Below are positions 43,956 through 53,664 of a stretch of DNA of 64,000 bases, piece by piece. The notes under the pieces were generated by a model. That model was not told the origin of the DNA, did not search any database, and saw only the letters and a list, made by a program, of their open reading frames with translations. Made by a program: the position numbers and the translations under genes. The stretch lies in contig CP136061.1 in NCBI GenBank assembly GCA_032622095.1, forward strand, positions 23,872,991 to 23,936,990, read 5' to 3'. This stretch comes from Siphonodentalium dalli (Eukaryota; Mollusca; Scaphopoda; Gadilida; Siphonodentaliidae). Within the stretch, counting starts at the first letter, position 1, and each line of letters starts with the position of its first letter.

Positions 43956-44876
43956 CCCCGGTAACTACATGTATATAATACATGTTTACAAAGAGGTAAT
44001 CCACCTTTAAGAAGGCGCCTCATTCGTGAATGTTCATAAAATGTAATTATAAAATTATCAATTTGAAGGACAAAAAAATCACTATACATCTACTAGAACC
44101 CCAATAGATTCATGCCGCTTGATTCAAGGACCAATAACAATAATCATATCAACTAAAACATGGAACATATATAGACCTGAATAACAGACGCTCGGCCCTC
44201 CAAGGACCTCACTTCCAACCGCAAGCACCGATTATCATACAATGAAGCACCACCTCCAAATATGGTTGTGGGGCACTACCATACAGAAGAGCCAATTCCC
44301 AGGTGCATTACCAAATTACCTCATTTCATATGCACCCCAAAACTAAAATCAGAAATGGTAACGCGCTCAAGATAATATAGTATATACCCATGATTATAGA
44401 TTATAATTATAATATAGATTATAATTATAGAATATAAAATATATTGGTTTCGCGAATGACCAACTCAGAATTCTGTTAAAATAACAATAACAACCAGCAC
44501 CTAATTAACGAACCGGCGGCCGACTTGGCCGTCTCCGACCACAATCCCCAGGGGCTGCAGAAGGAAAATGTCTATAAAAGTTGAAATATAAAACTTACAA
44601 ATTATCTTATTAATTTCTTTTATTTGTAATTGACATAGCTTGTCACAAAAAAACAAAAATCAACATTATTGACATAATAATGTAAAGGACAATAAACGAT
44701 ATTAAAGTTACGAAATACAACTTTTACCGGACTCGGCCTCCGGCTCGCAGTTCGACTTTTAATCATCCCAAAATTTCCCATTCTATAAATAAAACACCCA
44801 TGTTAATGTCAGCGCCCACAGCTATCTAGAATCTCTAGGATAGTATACACGCGACGCGCGTAATAAGGCACCATGA
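43956..44876. other. AT-rich intergenic stretch, no gene
   Basis: No supported gene. It holds a low-complexity ATTATA-rich run at about 44,390 to 44,450 and a short GC-rich patch at 44,510 to 44,560 with no recognised feature. Confidence 0.5.
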
Positions 44877-44906
44877 TTAACCCTTTACCCAACAGAACGG
44901 CCTTGT

Positions 44907-44975
44907 GCCAATGCATTATCTAATATATGCGAGTCGACCATAGGTCGCCTCGCATATATAAGAGAATACATTGGC
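44907..44975. repeat. 67-bp palindromic module, copy 1
   Basis: Inverted arms begin GCCAATGCATT and end with its complement around a core GCGAGTCGACCATAGGTCGC. This is one of five copies in the window (others at 45,110, 49,792, 60,447 and 60,596). This copy carries several arm mismatches (TTATCTAATAT against TATAAGAGAATA). Confidence 0.85.
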
Positions 44976-45109
44976 TTAACACATATTAAAAATGATAAAA
45001 TTGTCAAAGAATGTAGAAAAATATTATAAAAAATGTAAGAACAAATTATAATATTGTTAAAGAATGTAAGAAAAAAATGGTAAAAAGTGTTAAAAAAGAT
45101 TTTTTTTTG

Positions 45110-45177
45110 GCCAATGCATTCTCTCATATGTGCGAGGCGACCTATGGTCGACTCGCATATATAAGAGAATGCATTGA
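45110..45177. repeat. 67-bp palindromic module, copy 2 (inverted)
   Basis: Same palindrome as at 44,907 but with the core in reverse orientation (GCGAGGCGACCTATGGTCGA). The pair therefore sits head-to-head inside the MITE and could form two separate hairpins or one larger foldback. Confidence 0.85.
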
Positions 45178-45478
45178 CACAGGGCATAACTGTAACCATC
45201 ACAATGTGGTCAATGAACCGGTTCCAATGATATCCATATTTGTATGGTGTTATTGAGACAGACTGAAGATATTTTAAGCTGTTGAAGCTTTATTTGGGCG
45301 TTTTTGGCCGCTTTGTTGGGTAAAGGGTTAACTGACAAAGTATGCCTATTCAGGTCCATCTCAGTGTCTATATCTATAGATCATCACCTCTACTACTTAG
45401 GTCACCGGTCCACTACATTGTATGTGTATTATCAGACTGATTAGACCCATATACCTATCTATGTGTTGCTTTACATAA

Positions 45479-46537
45479 CATTATGGCCATCCGAAACACC
45501 ACCACACCCCTAAATATACAACTCGTCATAACGACTTCCAACAATTCATTACAATGACTTGTAAGTCGTCATAACGAGTTGTATGTCGTTATAATGAATT
45601 GTGAAAGTCGTTATAATTAAGGTAGAAATAAAAACAAGTCGTTATAACGACTTGTAGAAATTTTTTCAAGCCAATAAGTCCACTTGTTTTTATTTCTACC
45701 TTGTAAATTTGAGTCGTTATTATGGAAGCGTATTGGTGCCATTTTGAAAACAAAAATTGGCCCAGTAAGTGCTAATTAGCACATACGTATCAGCTAATTA
45801 GCTGATAATAACAGCTAATTAGCACATAGTAAGTGCTAATTAGCACATACATATCAGCTAATTAGCACATACGTATCAGCTAATTAGCTGATAATAATTT
45901 TCGAGAAAGGTAAGGATTTCTACCGATTTGACGGCATGGGTGTGTGGCCGGCCCCAAATACCACCTAGAAACACCCCGACCCCCCACCCATGGGGTATGG
46001 ACCATTTTCGAGAACGGTATGGACTTCGACAGATTTGACGGCATGGGTGGGTGGCCGGCCCCAAATACCACCTAGAAACACCCGATCCATACCCGATTTT
46101 CACCCCCACCGGGGTGGCACCCCCCGGGGTGATGGGTGGGGGTCGGGGTGTTTCTAGGTGGTATTTGGGGCCGCCACCCACCCATGCCGTCAAATCGCTC
46201 GAAATCCTTACCGTTCTCGAAAATTATTATCAGCTAATTAGCTGATACGTATGTGCTAATTAGCTGATATTATCAGCTAATTAGCTGTTATTATCAGCTA
46301 TTAGCTGATATGTATGTGCTAATTAGCACTTACTATGTGCTAATTAGCTGTTATTATCAGCTAATTAGCTGATACGTATGTGCTAATTAGCACTTACTGG
46401 GCCAATTTTTTTTCAGACAAAATGGCACCAATACGCTTCCATACGTTATAACCAGTTGTTGGAAGATTTTATTATAACGTAGTATAGTATTTGTATATTT
46501 GAGGGTGGGTGCGGTGGTGGTTCGGATAGCCCTAATG
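45479..46537. mobile_element. 1.06-kb foldback element
   Basis: The outer ends are inverted repeats: CATTATGGCCATCCGAA with CACCACACCCC on the left against GTGCGGTGGTGG and TTCGGATAGCCCTAATG on the right. The inversion continues inward through TGGAAGCGTATTGG / CCAATACGCTTCC, then runs of GTGCTAATTAGCAC and CAGCTAATTAGCTG palindromes, to a centre where ACGGCATGGGTG and CACCCATGCCGT face each other around 46,100. Almost the whole element is therefore self-complementary. There is no transposase. A perfect 21-bp inverted pair (AAGGTAGAAATAAAAACAAG, 45,619 and 45,682) sits in the left arm only and looks like a nested insertion. Confidence 0.85.
46468..46473 (-). promoter_or_regulatory. Candidate polyadenylation signal of the lectin gene
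   Basis: TTTATT on the plus strand reads AATAAA on the minus strand, about 127 bases beyond the stop codon of the last lectin exon. It lies inside the right arm of the foldback element, so the 3' end of this gene may be supplied by a transposon. Confidence 0.45.
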
Positions 46538-46599
46538 CGCTTTCGTAGACAAGCATTATGTGGCGACTGGAACACTGGATGATTACGAACACTTGATGA

Positions 46600-46820
46600 T
46601 TACGAAATCTGGCACACGAACGGATATGCGTATGAGTTCCAATTACAGTATATATCCTTCATCATATAGCCGGTACCACTGAAGTATTTAATTCTCATAC
46701 AGTTCTCTGTGCCTCCATCAGGGTCGGTTAGCGCCCAGGGCAGGTACGTTAGACGGTTGCCGTTCCAGGCGTACATGATGTTATTCATATACGTGTCGCG
46801 TCCGTCTATGAACAAATCTC
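46600..46820 (-). CDS. C-type lectin domain, last exon
   Basis: The exon encodes the C-terminal half of a C-type lectin domain, 72 residues then TAA. It starts after a good acceptor (TATTCTTTCACAG) in phase 1. Visible family landmarks are GRD...AWNGNRLTYLPW, the calcium/sugar-site region WALTDPDGGTENC, GYMMKDIYC in place of the usual WNDxxC, and the terminal PFVCQ. Three of the six fold cysteines are here (ENC, IYC, FVC). The sugar-specificity tripeptide reads DPD rather than the textbook EPN or QPD, and the WND tryptophan is replaced by Met, so calcium-dependent mannose or galactose binding cannot be assumed. The reading frame is intact. The partner exon lies 11.9 kb upstream at 58,726 to 58,923. 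Confidence 0.88.
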
Positions 46821-46915
46821 CTGTGAAAGAATATATAATGATCAAATGTTAGACGAACGGGTTTGTTCTGCATAAAGTATTGTCCGAATTGACAACTTAC
46901 TCAAAACTTACTAAG

Positions 46916-47310
46916 TTAAAGGCCCACTTAATTTTCGAGTCACCGGTTATTGTTTATATACTATGCCATAAAATATGATTAAAATACTATAATTTATCAC
47001 CATTTGGAATCATTTCCCCCGTTATGGCTCCCAGAATGCAACAGAATTCAAATTATAATTTATTTTCAATGGAAGGGGAATAAATATTCCCCTTCCATTG
47101 AAAATAATAGAAACTTAATCTCAGAACGGATGTTATCCATACACTTCAGGAATAGGAATAGATCAACAGTCAACTTATTCATCCATGCAGTAGAAGAGAA
47201 GAGGATGCATCAATTTGGTGTGCAACTTGCCAAGATAGTAGCAATTTTCCAGCCGTTTTCAAAGTTTCGCACTTCGCAAAACAAACCTCAGGTTAGAAAT
47301 GTGCTATTGT
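46916..47310. mobile_element. Truncated MITE of the AGGCCCACTTAATTTT family
   Basis: The left end TTAA followed by AGGCCCACTTAATTTTCGAG matches the ends of the elements at 50,282 and 50,837. Internal sequence (TTCCCCCGTT, CCCAGAATGCA, GAATTCAAA) matches the reverse complement of about 50,380 to 50,430. No opposing end was found, so it appears truncated. A palindrome with perfect 21-bp arms and a 2-bp spacer (47,062 to 47,105, centred on GGGGAATAAATATTCCCC) lies inside. Confidence 0.6.
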
Positions 47311-48041
47311 GAAATAGAGTTATCACTCATGCGATGAGCATTTTGATCATGGATTGGCTTATCAAACACGGACAAACATTTTGATGCTGAAAGATCACTT
47401 CGTACATATTTGTTTAAGAAAAGAAGAAATCATCTGACAGAGGTGATTACCCTATATCCAGACAAAGACAAAGGGGCTATCTACACATCACATGCATTGC
47501 CGGGGTTAAAGTCATTTGGTGGTTTGCAATCCAAAATACACCTAATAATATTCGTCTTGAATCAGTTCCGGTATTGCAATAGGTCAATAGATATTACCGT
47601 TCTAAGCAAGGGGGGGGTGGTCTGTAATTGTTTTCCGAACACTAGGCGGGGTGGGTGGGTGATTCAGCAGCCCGGCTTACACATTTTTTCCTGGCCCTGT
47701 AAATTTTTTCCTAGAGTCATTTTTCTTAAAAATAATGGGACACAAAGTTTAAAGAATGCTTCTATTGTGTAATAGGTATGTAATTAACTCTTGGTAAGGG
47801 GGTTTGAGTTCACCATCAGTTAATACTGAGGGATGACACCAAGGGGTAGTAAAAAGTTCAGCTTGCTAAATGTTTTCATAAAGGATCTATCAATGGAAAG
47901 GCTGATTTAAATAGTTCTATTAAAAATCATTTATTCAACCTGATATAAATGAAAACATAACACTAATAGATTCTTCAAATAAATGTAAACTCTTCAAATA
48001 AAAATAGACTATTCAAAAAACCATAATAAAATAAAACAAAG
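47311..48041. other. Intronic stretch, no supported feature
   Basis: The 120-codon plus-strand frame at 47,410 has no domain that I recognise and passes through a G-run and T-rich sequence. I see no gene here. Confidence 0.5.
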
Positions 48042-48139
48042 GTGTTAAAACAAACTTTGACCGATTGTAACGATATTTGGTATATGGGTCTAGGATGGGA
48101 AATGTCAAATTTTAATAATTTGTTTATGAAAAATATGAC

Positions 48140-48500
48140 CGCTGGCAGCCATCTTGGATTTTACTCTTTGCATCACACCCTGCAGAGCTTATCCCTCATC
48201 CGATCATCACCAACCTTCAAATGGATCTTCGGTATGGCCTCTTGGTGGGTGCCTACCATTTTTTCCCGAATTTTGTATTAAAAAAAGGGCTACCAGTGGC
48301 CATCTTGGATTTTACTCTTTGTATAACCAAATAATTTAGCGCACCTTACATGTCACATTTCTCATCCAATCATCATCAAACTTCATACGGATCTTCAAAG
48401 TGACCTCTAGATGGGAGCCTCCATTTTTTAACCAACTGTTTTTTAAAACAAACATGGCTACCAGCAGCCATCTTGGATTTCAAATGTCAATCCATCAGCA
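48140..48500 (+). repeat. Diverged tandem repeats with GCCATCTTGGATTT
   Basis: Three diverged copies of a unit of about 150 to 170 bp, each containing a CAGCCATCTTGGATTT-like motif (about 48,148, 48,299 and 48,468), a TCATCCGATCATCACCAA-like segment and a GGATCTTC.. TGACCTC segment. This is probably an old dispersed repeat. Both open frames here (79 and 61 codons) run through it and are not genes. Confidence 0.6.
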
Positions 48501-48955
48501 TAATCTACAGCCCACATTTATTGGACAATTGTTTTGAAACTTTACAATCTTGTTGGTAAATGCTTATATAATCATGATATGGGACATTCATAAGATAAGA
48601 TCCGCAAAACTTAGTAAAATAGTCATTTGAAGCAGTTTGGAGGGGTGGATCCCTATCCCAGAATCGGAAAAATAAAAATTAGGGGGTGGTGGGTACCCAG
48701 AGGGCGGAACAAATAAAAAAGCGCATAGTGTCCGTAATTTTTTTCCTGACCCCCCTCCCTGTTCTAAGAGCATTATATGTTCCAGAAAGACGCATTGAAG
48801 TCATACAAATACAAATTTGAACACTATGTTTGGTTCCCAAACAAAAAACAGCAATTTTCACAGCATTGGCAGGAAATAGCGTTCTGTGTTAGTCTATTCC
48901 TGATACGGTAGAAATAAAGAGAGTTTATTTCACCTCTGTGCGAAAAATGTAATAC
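48501..48955. other. Intronic stretch, no supported feature
   Basis: Contains short G-rich and C-rich runs (48,640 to 48,760) but no gene that I can support. Confidence 0.4.
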
Positions 48956-49110
48956 AGGTGGAAAATGGCTGTGACCATGGCAAGTATTTTTCGGAGCATA
49001 TGAGGCCGGTATATCAATATTTTGTGTATTTGTAAACATACCGTATACCTCCTTCCAAATTACGGTCAAATTGATGTCCGTTTTAGCAGTAAAGTTGATT
49101 AATAACGAGG
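48956..49110. repeat. Diverged dispersed repeat, copy 1
   Basis: About 120 bp aligns in the same orientation with 62,025 to 62,190. Shared words are GTGAC..TGGCAAGT.TTTTT, GCATA.GA.GCCGG and CCTTCCAAATTACG / CCCTCCAAATTACG. Substitutions show no third-position bias, so this is more likely an old transposon than an exon. Confidence 0.5.
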
Positions 49111-49278
49111 GACATTAATCAAAATAAAATTAACTGAGGCGGGGTCTTTTTATTCTTTCTTGTTTCTTTGAGTGTTTGAGTCTTATCTTATGGAGTAACA
49201 ATATGTGTATTTATCGACCTACAATGAACCCCAAAATGTGGGGGGGGGGGACTAAAATTAACCATAAGATTAATTTAT

Positions 49279-49737
49279 AGGTACTCAATCCGATCAGACG
49301 TCCTAAATTACTATTTATTCGGCTTCGGGGGTAAAACATATTTGATTTGAGTCGAGGAACGCACCAAAGCTCAGAGTGATCAGATATCGATTTTTGAAGT
49401 TTGTTATTTCTCGAGATGTGTAATAATATGTGGTACAGAAACACGTGGTCAAATGGAGGGTCTCGGACAAAGTTGCGGATGAAGATGCATAACTCTAAAA
49501 TCAAGTGGTAATACGGTAAAATTTCGTGATACTTCAGTGATAATATGGCCATATTTTGTTGAACAAAATGTTGATAAATAACATGTTTTTGGAAATTTGA
49601 TTCCATAGTTGACAGTGGTTAGCATTAATTTGTTGCAATAAATCGATTCTGATAACTAGAGCGTATTTTGAAGAAATGTGTTGTTGTTGATGTTGTATCT
49701 TGATGGTATGGGGACCGTCTGATCGGATTGATTACCT
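49279..49737. mobile_element. 459-bp MITE with 22-bp ends (AGGTAMTCAATCCGATCAGACG)
   Basis: The left end AGGTACTCAATCCGATCAGA and the right end, read in reverse as AGGTAATCAATCCGATCAGA, differ at one base. Fragments of the same family occur at about 62,820 to 62,915 (GGGGACCATCG..GAGTACCT) and at the right window edge (63,925 to 64,000, CTCCTAAATTACCATTT and GGCTTTGGGG). The element abuts the TTAA of the next MITE exactly. Confidence 0.7.
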
Positions 49738-50224
49738 TTAACCCTTTCAGTGCCAAGTCCGATTTTTCTATCAACCCCATATACCCTGTGACAATGCATT
49801 CTCTTATATATGCGAGTCGACCATATGTCGCCTCGCATATACAAGAGAATGCATTGGCCTAACAATTTTTCATCCTTTGTTATTATTTTTTACAATTTTT
49901 TACAATTTTAATAATTTTTTCTTATATTCTTATCTATTTCAGTACCAGACTTATTTTGTAGGTTTATAGTCCAGGGAATCTTAAGTTTTTCATGGACATC
50001 AAAATTATTACTATGAATAGTTTTGAGTTATAACATGCCTCTAATGTTTTATCCAGTTTGTTTTTAAATTTGCTATAGCATGCTTAAGCATACCCCAAAA
50101 AACTCAACCCCCAAAAAAAAAAAATCTAAAAACAAATTTTTTTTTTTTTTATTTTATAATTTTTTTTATTTACAGACCGTAAATTAGGGCCGATGAGATC
50201 GGCCCCTGGCACTGAGAGGGTTAA
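49738..50224. mobile_element. piggyBac-like MITE, second family, TTAA-flanked
   Basis: The body is 49,742 to 50,220 (479 bp) with TTAA on both sides and ends CCCTTTCAGTGCCA and TGGCACTGAGAGGG. These ends differ from those of the copies at 44,877 and 60,295, yet the element carries the same palindromic module (49,792 to 49,856). The interior is rich in poly-A and poly-T and has no coding sequence. Confidence 0.8.
49792..49856. repeat. Palindromic module, single copy in the second MITE family
   Basis: Arms CAATGCATTCTCTTATATAT and complement around GCGAGTCGACCATATGTCGC. It is highly similar to the four copies in the other MITE family, although the surrounding MITE sequence is different. Confidence 0.85.
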
Positions 50225-50281
50225 GGCCCGTGGAGAGAATAGAGAGGATTCACAACTCATGCATGGATAGAGTGACAACGT

Positions 50282-50611
50282 TTAAAGCACACTTAAATTC
50301 CAAATCACCAGATCACATTATGTACAACATATTCCATATTATATACCATTCTTAATGGAAGGGGAATAACTCTATCTATTAGTTTGAATTCAGATGCATT
50401 CTGGGTTGACAACGGGGGAATTCTTGGAATTAATCTGAGAATCTCTATAACATGCCCCTAAGGTTTTATCCAGTTTGTTTTTTAAATTAACAACAACCTG
50501 AGGTGGACACTCATAGGCCACAGCTGTTCCGTATTCTGTTGGATTCTAAATAATATGGAATATGTTGTGCATAATGTTAAATGGCCATTCTAAAATTAAT
50601 TGGGCCCTTAA
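50282..50611. mobile_element. MITE of the AGGCCCACTTAATTTT family, complete
   Basis: TTAA at both ends. The left end AGCACACTTAAATTCCAAATC and the right end, in reverse GGGCCCAATTAATTTTAGAA, continue as inverted repeats to ACAACATATTCCATATTA, about 60 bp in all. It is non-coding and related to 46,916 and 50,837. Confidence 0.7.
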
Positions 50612-50622
50612 CCGTTCATAGT

Positions 50623-50756
50623 CGTTATAATCCTAATCGTCTTCGTTATAATCCTAATCGTCGACATTTGCGCGAAACGTATGGTTGCCCATACAATAAT
50701 GTTTCGCGCAAATGTCGACGATTAGGATTATAACGAAGACGATTAGGATTATAACG
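50623..50756. repeat. Perfect 56-bp-arm hairpin
   Basis: The left arm 50,623 to 50,678 and right arm 50,701 to 50,756 are exact reverse complements over 56 bases, with a 22-base loop. Each arm contains two 21-bp units beginning CGTTATAATCCTAATCGTC, then a TCGACATTTGCGCGAAAC tip. The absence of any mismatch suggests very recent origin, active correction or function. Confidence 0.95.
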
Positions 50757-50836
50757 AAGACGATTAGGTTTGTTGAGCGCGACAATGCGTGGATTATCGT
50801 CCGCAGTGAAATTTTCGCTATATGTGATCTACCAGA

Positions 50837-51515
50837 TTAAAGGTCCGCTTAATTTTAGAATTTTCAGATAACATTATACACACCATAGTACACAGTATAT
50901 AACATTATACACACCATAGTTGACAGTATATACCATTATACACACCATAGTACACAGTATATACCATTATACACACCATAGTACACAGTATATAACATTA
51001 TACACACCATAGTACACAGTATATAACATTATACACACCATAGTACACAGTATATAACATTATACACACCATAGTACACAGTATATAACATTATACACAC
51101 CATAGTACACAGTATATAACATTATACACACCATAGTACACAGTATATACCATTTGAAAGAGGAACCAAAACATATATATTCCACCAGAATACGGAAAAG
51201 AGTGTCCAACAAGTGATAGAGATTCTCAGATTCATTCAAAGACTTTCCCTTGTCAACCCATAATGCATCAAAATTCAAAGTGAGAGATCGAGTTATTCCC
51301 CTAACATTGAGATAAATATAATTTACAGTACAGTCCGGACAAAATTAGGCACATATCTGACCTCGGTAACTCGACAAAAACAACATGTTCACAGTTTATT
51401 CGACCGGATCAGTTGGTAATACAATGTGTTAGCTTCCTCTTTTTAAATGGCATATATTATGGAATATGTTGTATATTATGTGATATGGTGGTTCGAAAAT
51501 TAAGTGGGCATTTAA
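50837..51515. mobile_element. MITE of the AGGCCCACTTAATTTT family with internal minisatellite
   Basis: The left end TTAA-AGGTCCGCTTAATTTT and the right end, in reverse TTAA-ATGCCCACTTAATTTT, bound 679 bp. Near the left end sits a 31-bp minisatellite of nine units; the rest resembles the 50,282 copy (GAGATTCTCAGATT, TTGTCAACCCATAATGCAT, GAGTTATTCCCCTA). It is non-coding. Confidence 0.7.
50868..51146 (+). repeat. 31-bp minisatellite, nine units
   Basis: Exactly nine units of 31 bp starting ATAACATTATACACACCATA. Units differ only at ATAAC/ATACC and TAGTACACAG/TAGTTGACAG. The unit lies within the MITE end, so the array grew from transposon sequence. Confidence 0.95.
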
Positions 51516-51637
51516 GCACAACGAATACAATACTATTCTATTCAATCGGTCAACAAGGATAGTTGCCAGAGAACTTCAGCACCATTGGAACTTACCGAAT
51601 CATCACCCATATGATCATTACGTTGTTACCACTATCG

Positions 51638-52080
51638 AGCCTGCAAATATTGTGTCTGTCATTTGCAGAATGAGGTCCCCAGAGGGTGAATTTAGTGACG
51701 CTATCCCGCATAGCGGGCTAGCATAACTAAATTCACCCTCTGTGGACCTCATTCTGCTAAAGGCCCTCAACTGCTATGGCAGACTTATGGTCAGTTTGAA
51801 GTTCCCCAGTTGAAGTTGGTGATGTTCACCTATTGGGCACCTATATTATGCATTGTATCTTCTGCAAATTAGGGGATATAGAAACTTCCCCGAAGGGAAA
51901 ACGTAACTAAAAACAATGTTATTTTGATACTATAGATAGTTCCCAGAAAATGATGCCCAAGCAGAATGAGGTTCCCAGAGGGTGAATTTGGTGATTCTAG
52001 CCCGCTGTGCGGGATAGCATCACTAAATTCACCCTCTGGGGACCCCATTCTGCAAATGACAGACATACTATTTGCAGGCT
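51638..52080. mobile_element. 443-bp nested foldback element
   Basis: The outer arms, about 119 bp each and imperfectly complementary, start AGCCTGCAAATA and end TATTTGCAGGCT. Each arm is itself a hairpin: GCAGAATGAGG..CCCAGAGGGTGAATTT folds on AAATTCACCCTCTG..CCTCATTCTGC around a small CCCGCATAGCGGG (or CCCGCTGTGCGGG) stem. The result is a two-level palindrome. It is non-coding; the 65-codon minus-strand frame at 51,869 is part of it. Confidence 0.9.
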
Positions 52081-52749
52081 TGCTCTTGAAGAGATATATA
52101 TGGACCTAATCCCAGGTTTCCTTTTCACTAAATAAGAACTCTCAGACATGATGACATTTATTCAATATAAGTATAAACATGTACACGAGCAGTCACGGTG
52201 CTAAATCATTACAACTTTACTCCAAGCTTACGTGGAAGAGAATCTCAAATATCTGGGAGAACGTGGAAGTTATAAACTAAGGGTGCATTTACATTGCTAT
52301 AGAACTGTACACAGATCTACACGCAGACTAGTGTAAACGGGTTGATATAGAAATGCACACAGAAAGAAAACGGTATTAGTTCGTGTGAGCAAAAATCGTG
52401 TCCGCTATACGTCACGGTCAACGCCGAAGCACTGCGACAGGCAAATCTGTTTTGATTAATTGTTACTCGGGCTTTAGTCGGATTCCTTATGTCATTTTGC
52501 ATTTTTGGTTTGTTAAAAGCGATCTGAAAACGGATTATGTATGCCTAGTAGGTGTGTTTTCAGGATTCACTTGTTTCCATTCTTGAATTTTGGCCGGTCT
52601 GCCTAAATCGGGGTCAACATAATTTAGAGAGCGTTTCGTATTTACATAAAACGATAGATGGTGCCATCTGACGTATGGTGATCGGTGCGATTTGAAACTT
52701 CTCCAAACTACTATAGATATGACTGTTACATGTATTTATGAAAATTTTG

Positions 52750-53000
52750 ATGTGATCGGTTAATTCGTTTTGGCTACAGTTGTGATCAAAATTTAACACT
52801 GAACCCTATGGGGATTCTAGTACTTTGGATAAATGGCGCCATTTTGTGTATTGTGATATGCGCGTACTGATATTTCTAAAAAATACTAAGTATGAAACAC
52901 AGACGTAGTTTTTAAAAGGATGGATGTGATCAGATGATTCTTGATGGGTACAGTTGCGATCAAAATTTAACACTTAACCCTATGGAGAATTTCGTGTTAT
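52750..53000 (+). repeat. Diverged 175-bp tandem duplication
   Basis: GTGATCGGTTAATTCGTTTT, then TACAGTTGTGATCAAAATTT, at 52,752 to 52,820 is repeated with changes at 52,927 to 52,996 (TACAGTTGCGATCAAAATTT, AACCCTATGGAGA). It is non-coding. Confidence 0.65.
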
Positions 53001-53664
53001 GCTCATACGTTAATTGTAATATCACTTATTGTCAATCGTGCGCAACTATATATGTAGACTAACACTCATGTTTTACCCACTGTAACTATCCGTGATTTAA
53101 TAGATGCAATACATGATATAGTTATGCATCATGATACAGTAATTGGAAAAAGTAAGTGTCGAATGGTTTTGTAATTTCGATAATTGAATCAAACGAAAAT
53201 ATTCACAACAAGACTGTTCACGATGTGATTACATATTATATTATTGTTTTATTTGATACTTGTCTGTCTTGTTGTCCACTGACAAGTTTTTAAAACCACA
53301 TCGTTGATCATAACGGGATGTAGTGTCACAAATAAACAGGTATATAGCTGGTAGTTGTTCGTTGTCATTAACTCAATCGTTGTCATCGGAGTCTATCCCA
53401 CATGCACTGAGGGAATCTGTGTTTTCGCAGGATTTGTGCTACTGATAAATGGACATTTCGGTGCAGCTGAGATCTTTAATGTAGCGGTATAGGCTTTGCT
53501 TTCGCACTTCCCACATCAGTTACATTTGGCCAACTTCAGTACAGCGACTGAAACCCAACATTCACCATCAACATTCTGACCACAGTTAATTTCCACGCTT
53601 CGTGTATAGCTGTGAAAATCAAGTAAATTCGAATTTCCACTAAAGTAGAGCTTAATGTGTAAAA
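53001..53664. other. Intronic stretch, no supported feature
   Basis: AT-rich sequence without a credible open frame, RNA gene or clear repeat. Confidence 0.5.

Larger units (their letters stand above)
44877..45331. mobile_element. piggyBac-like MITE, copy A1, TTAA-flanked
   Basis: The element body is 44,881 to 45,327 (447 bp), flanked by TTAA on both sides. Its ends are CCCTTTACCCAACA and TGTTGGGTAAAGGG. A TTAA target site with ends starting CCCT is the hallmark of piggyBac superfamily elements. Inside are two long palindromes (about 44,907 to 44,975 and 45,110 to 45,177) in opposite orientation around a T-rich centre. There is no transposase. It is related to the copy at 60,295 in the opposite orientation. 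Confidence 0.85.

Noticed and set aside
44885..45202. 105-codon minus-strand frame
   Set aside because: It lies wholly within a TTAA-flanked MITE and runs through its palindromes.
45876..46245. Overlapping frames on both strands with WYLGPATHP-like peptides
   Set aside because: They mirror each other because the foldback element is self-complementary; no domain is recognised.
47410..47772. 120-codon plus-strand frame
   Set aside because: No recognisable domain, crosses a G-run and T-rich low-complexity sequence, and lies antisense in the lectin intron.
50868..51146. CRISPR-like appearance of the 31-bp array
   Set aside because: Units are contiguous with no unique spacers, and the genome is eukaryotic.
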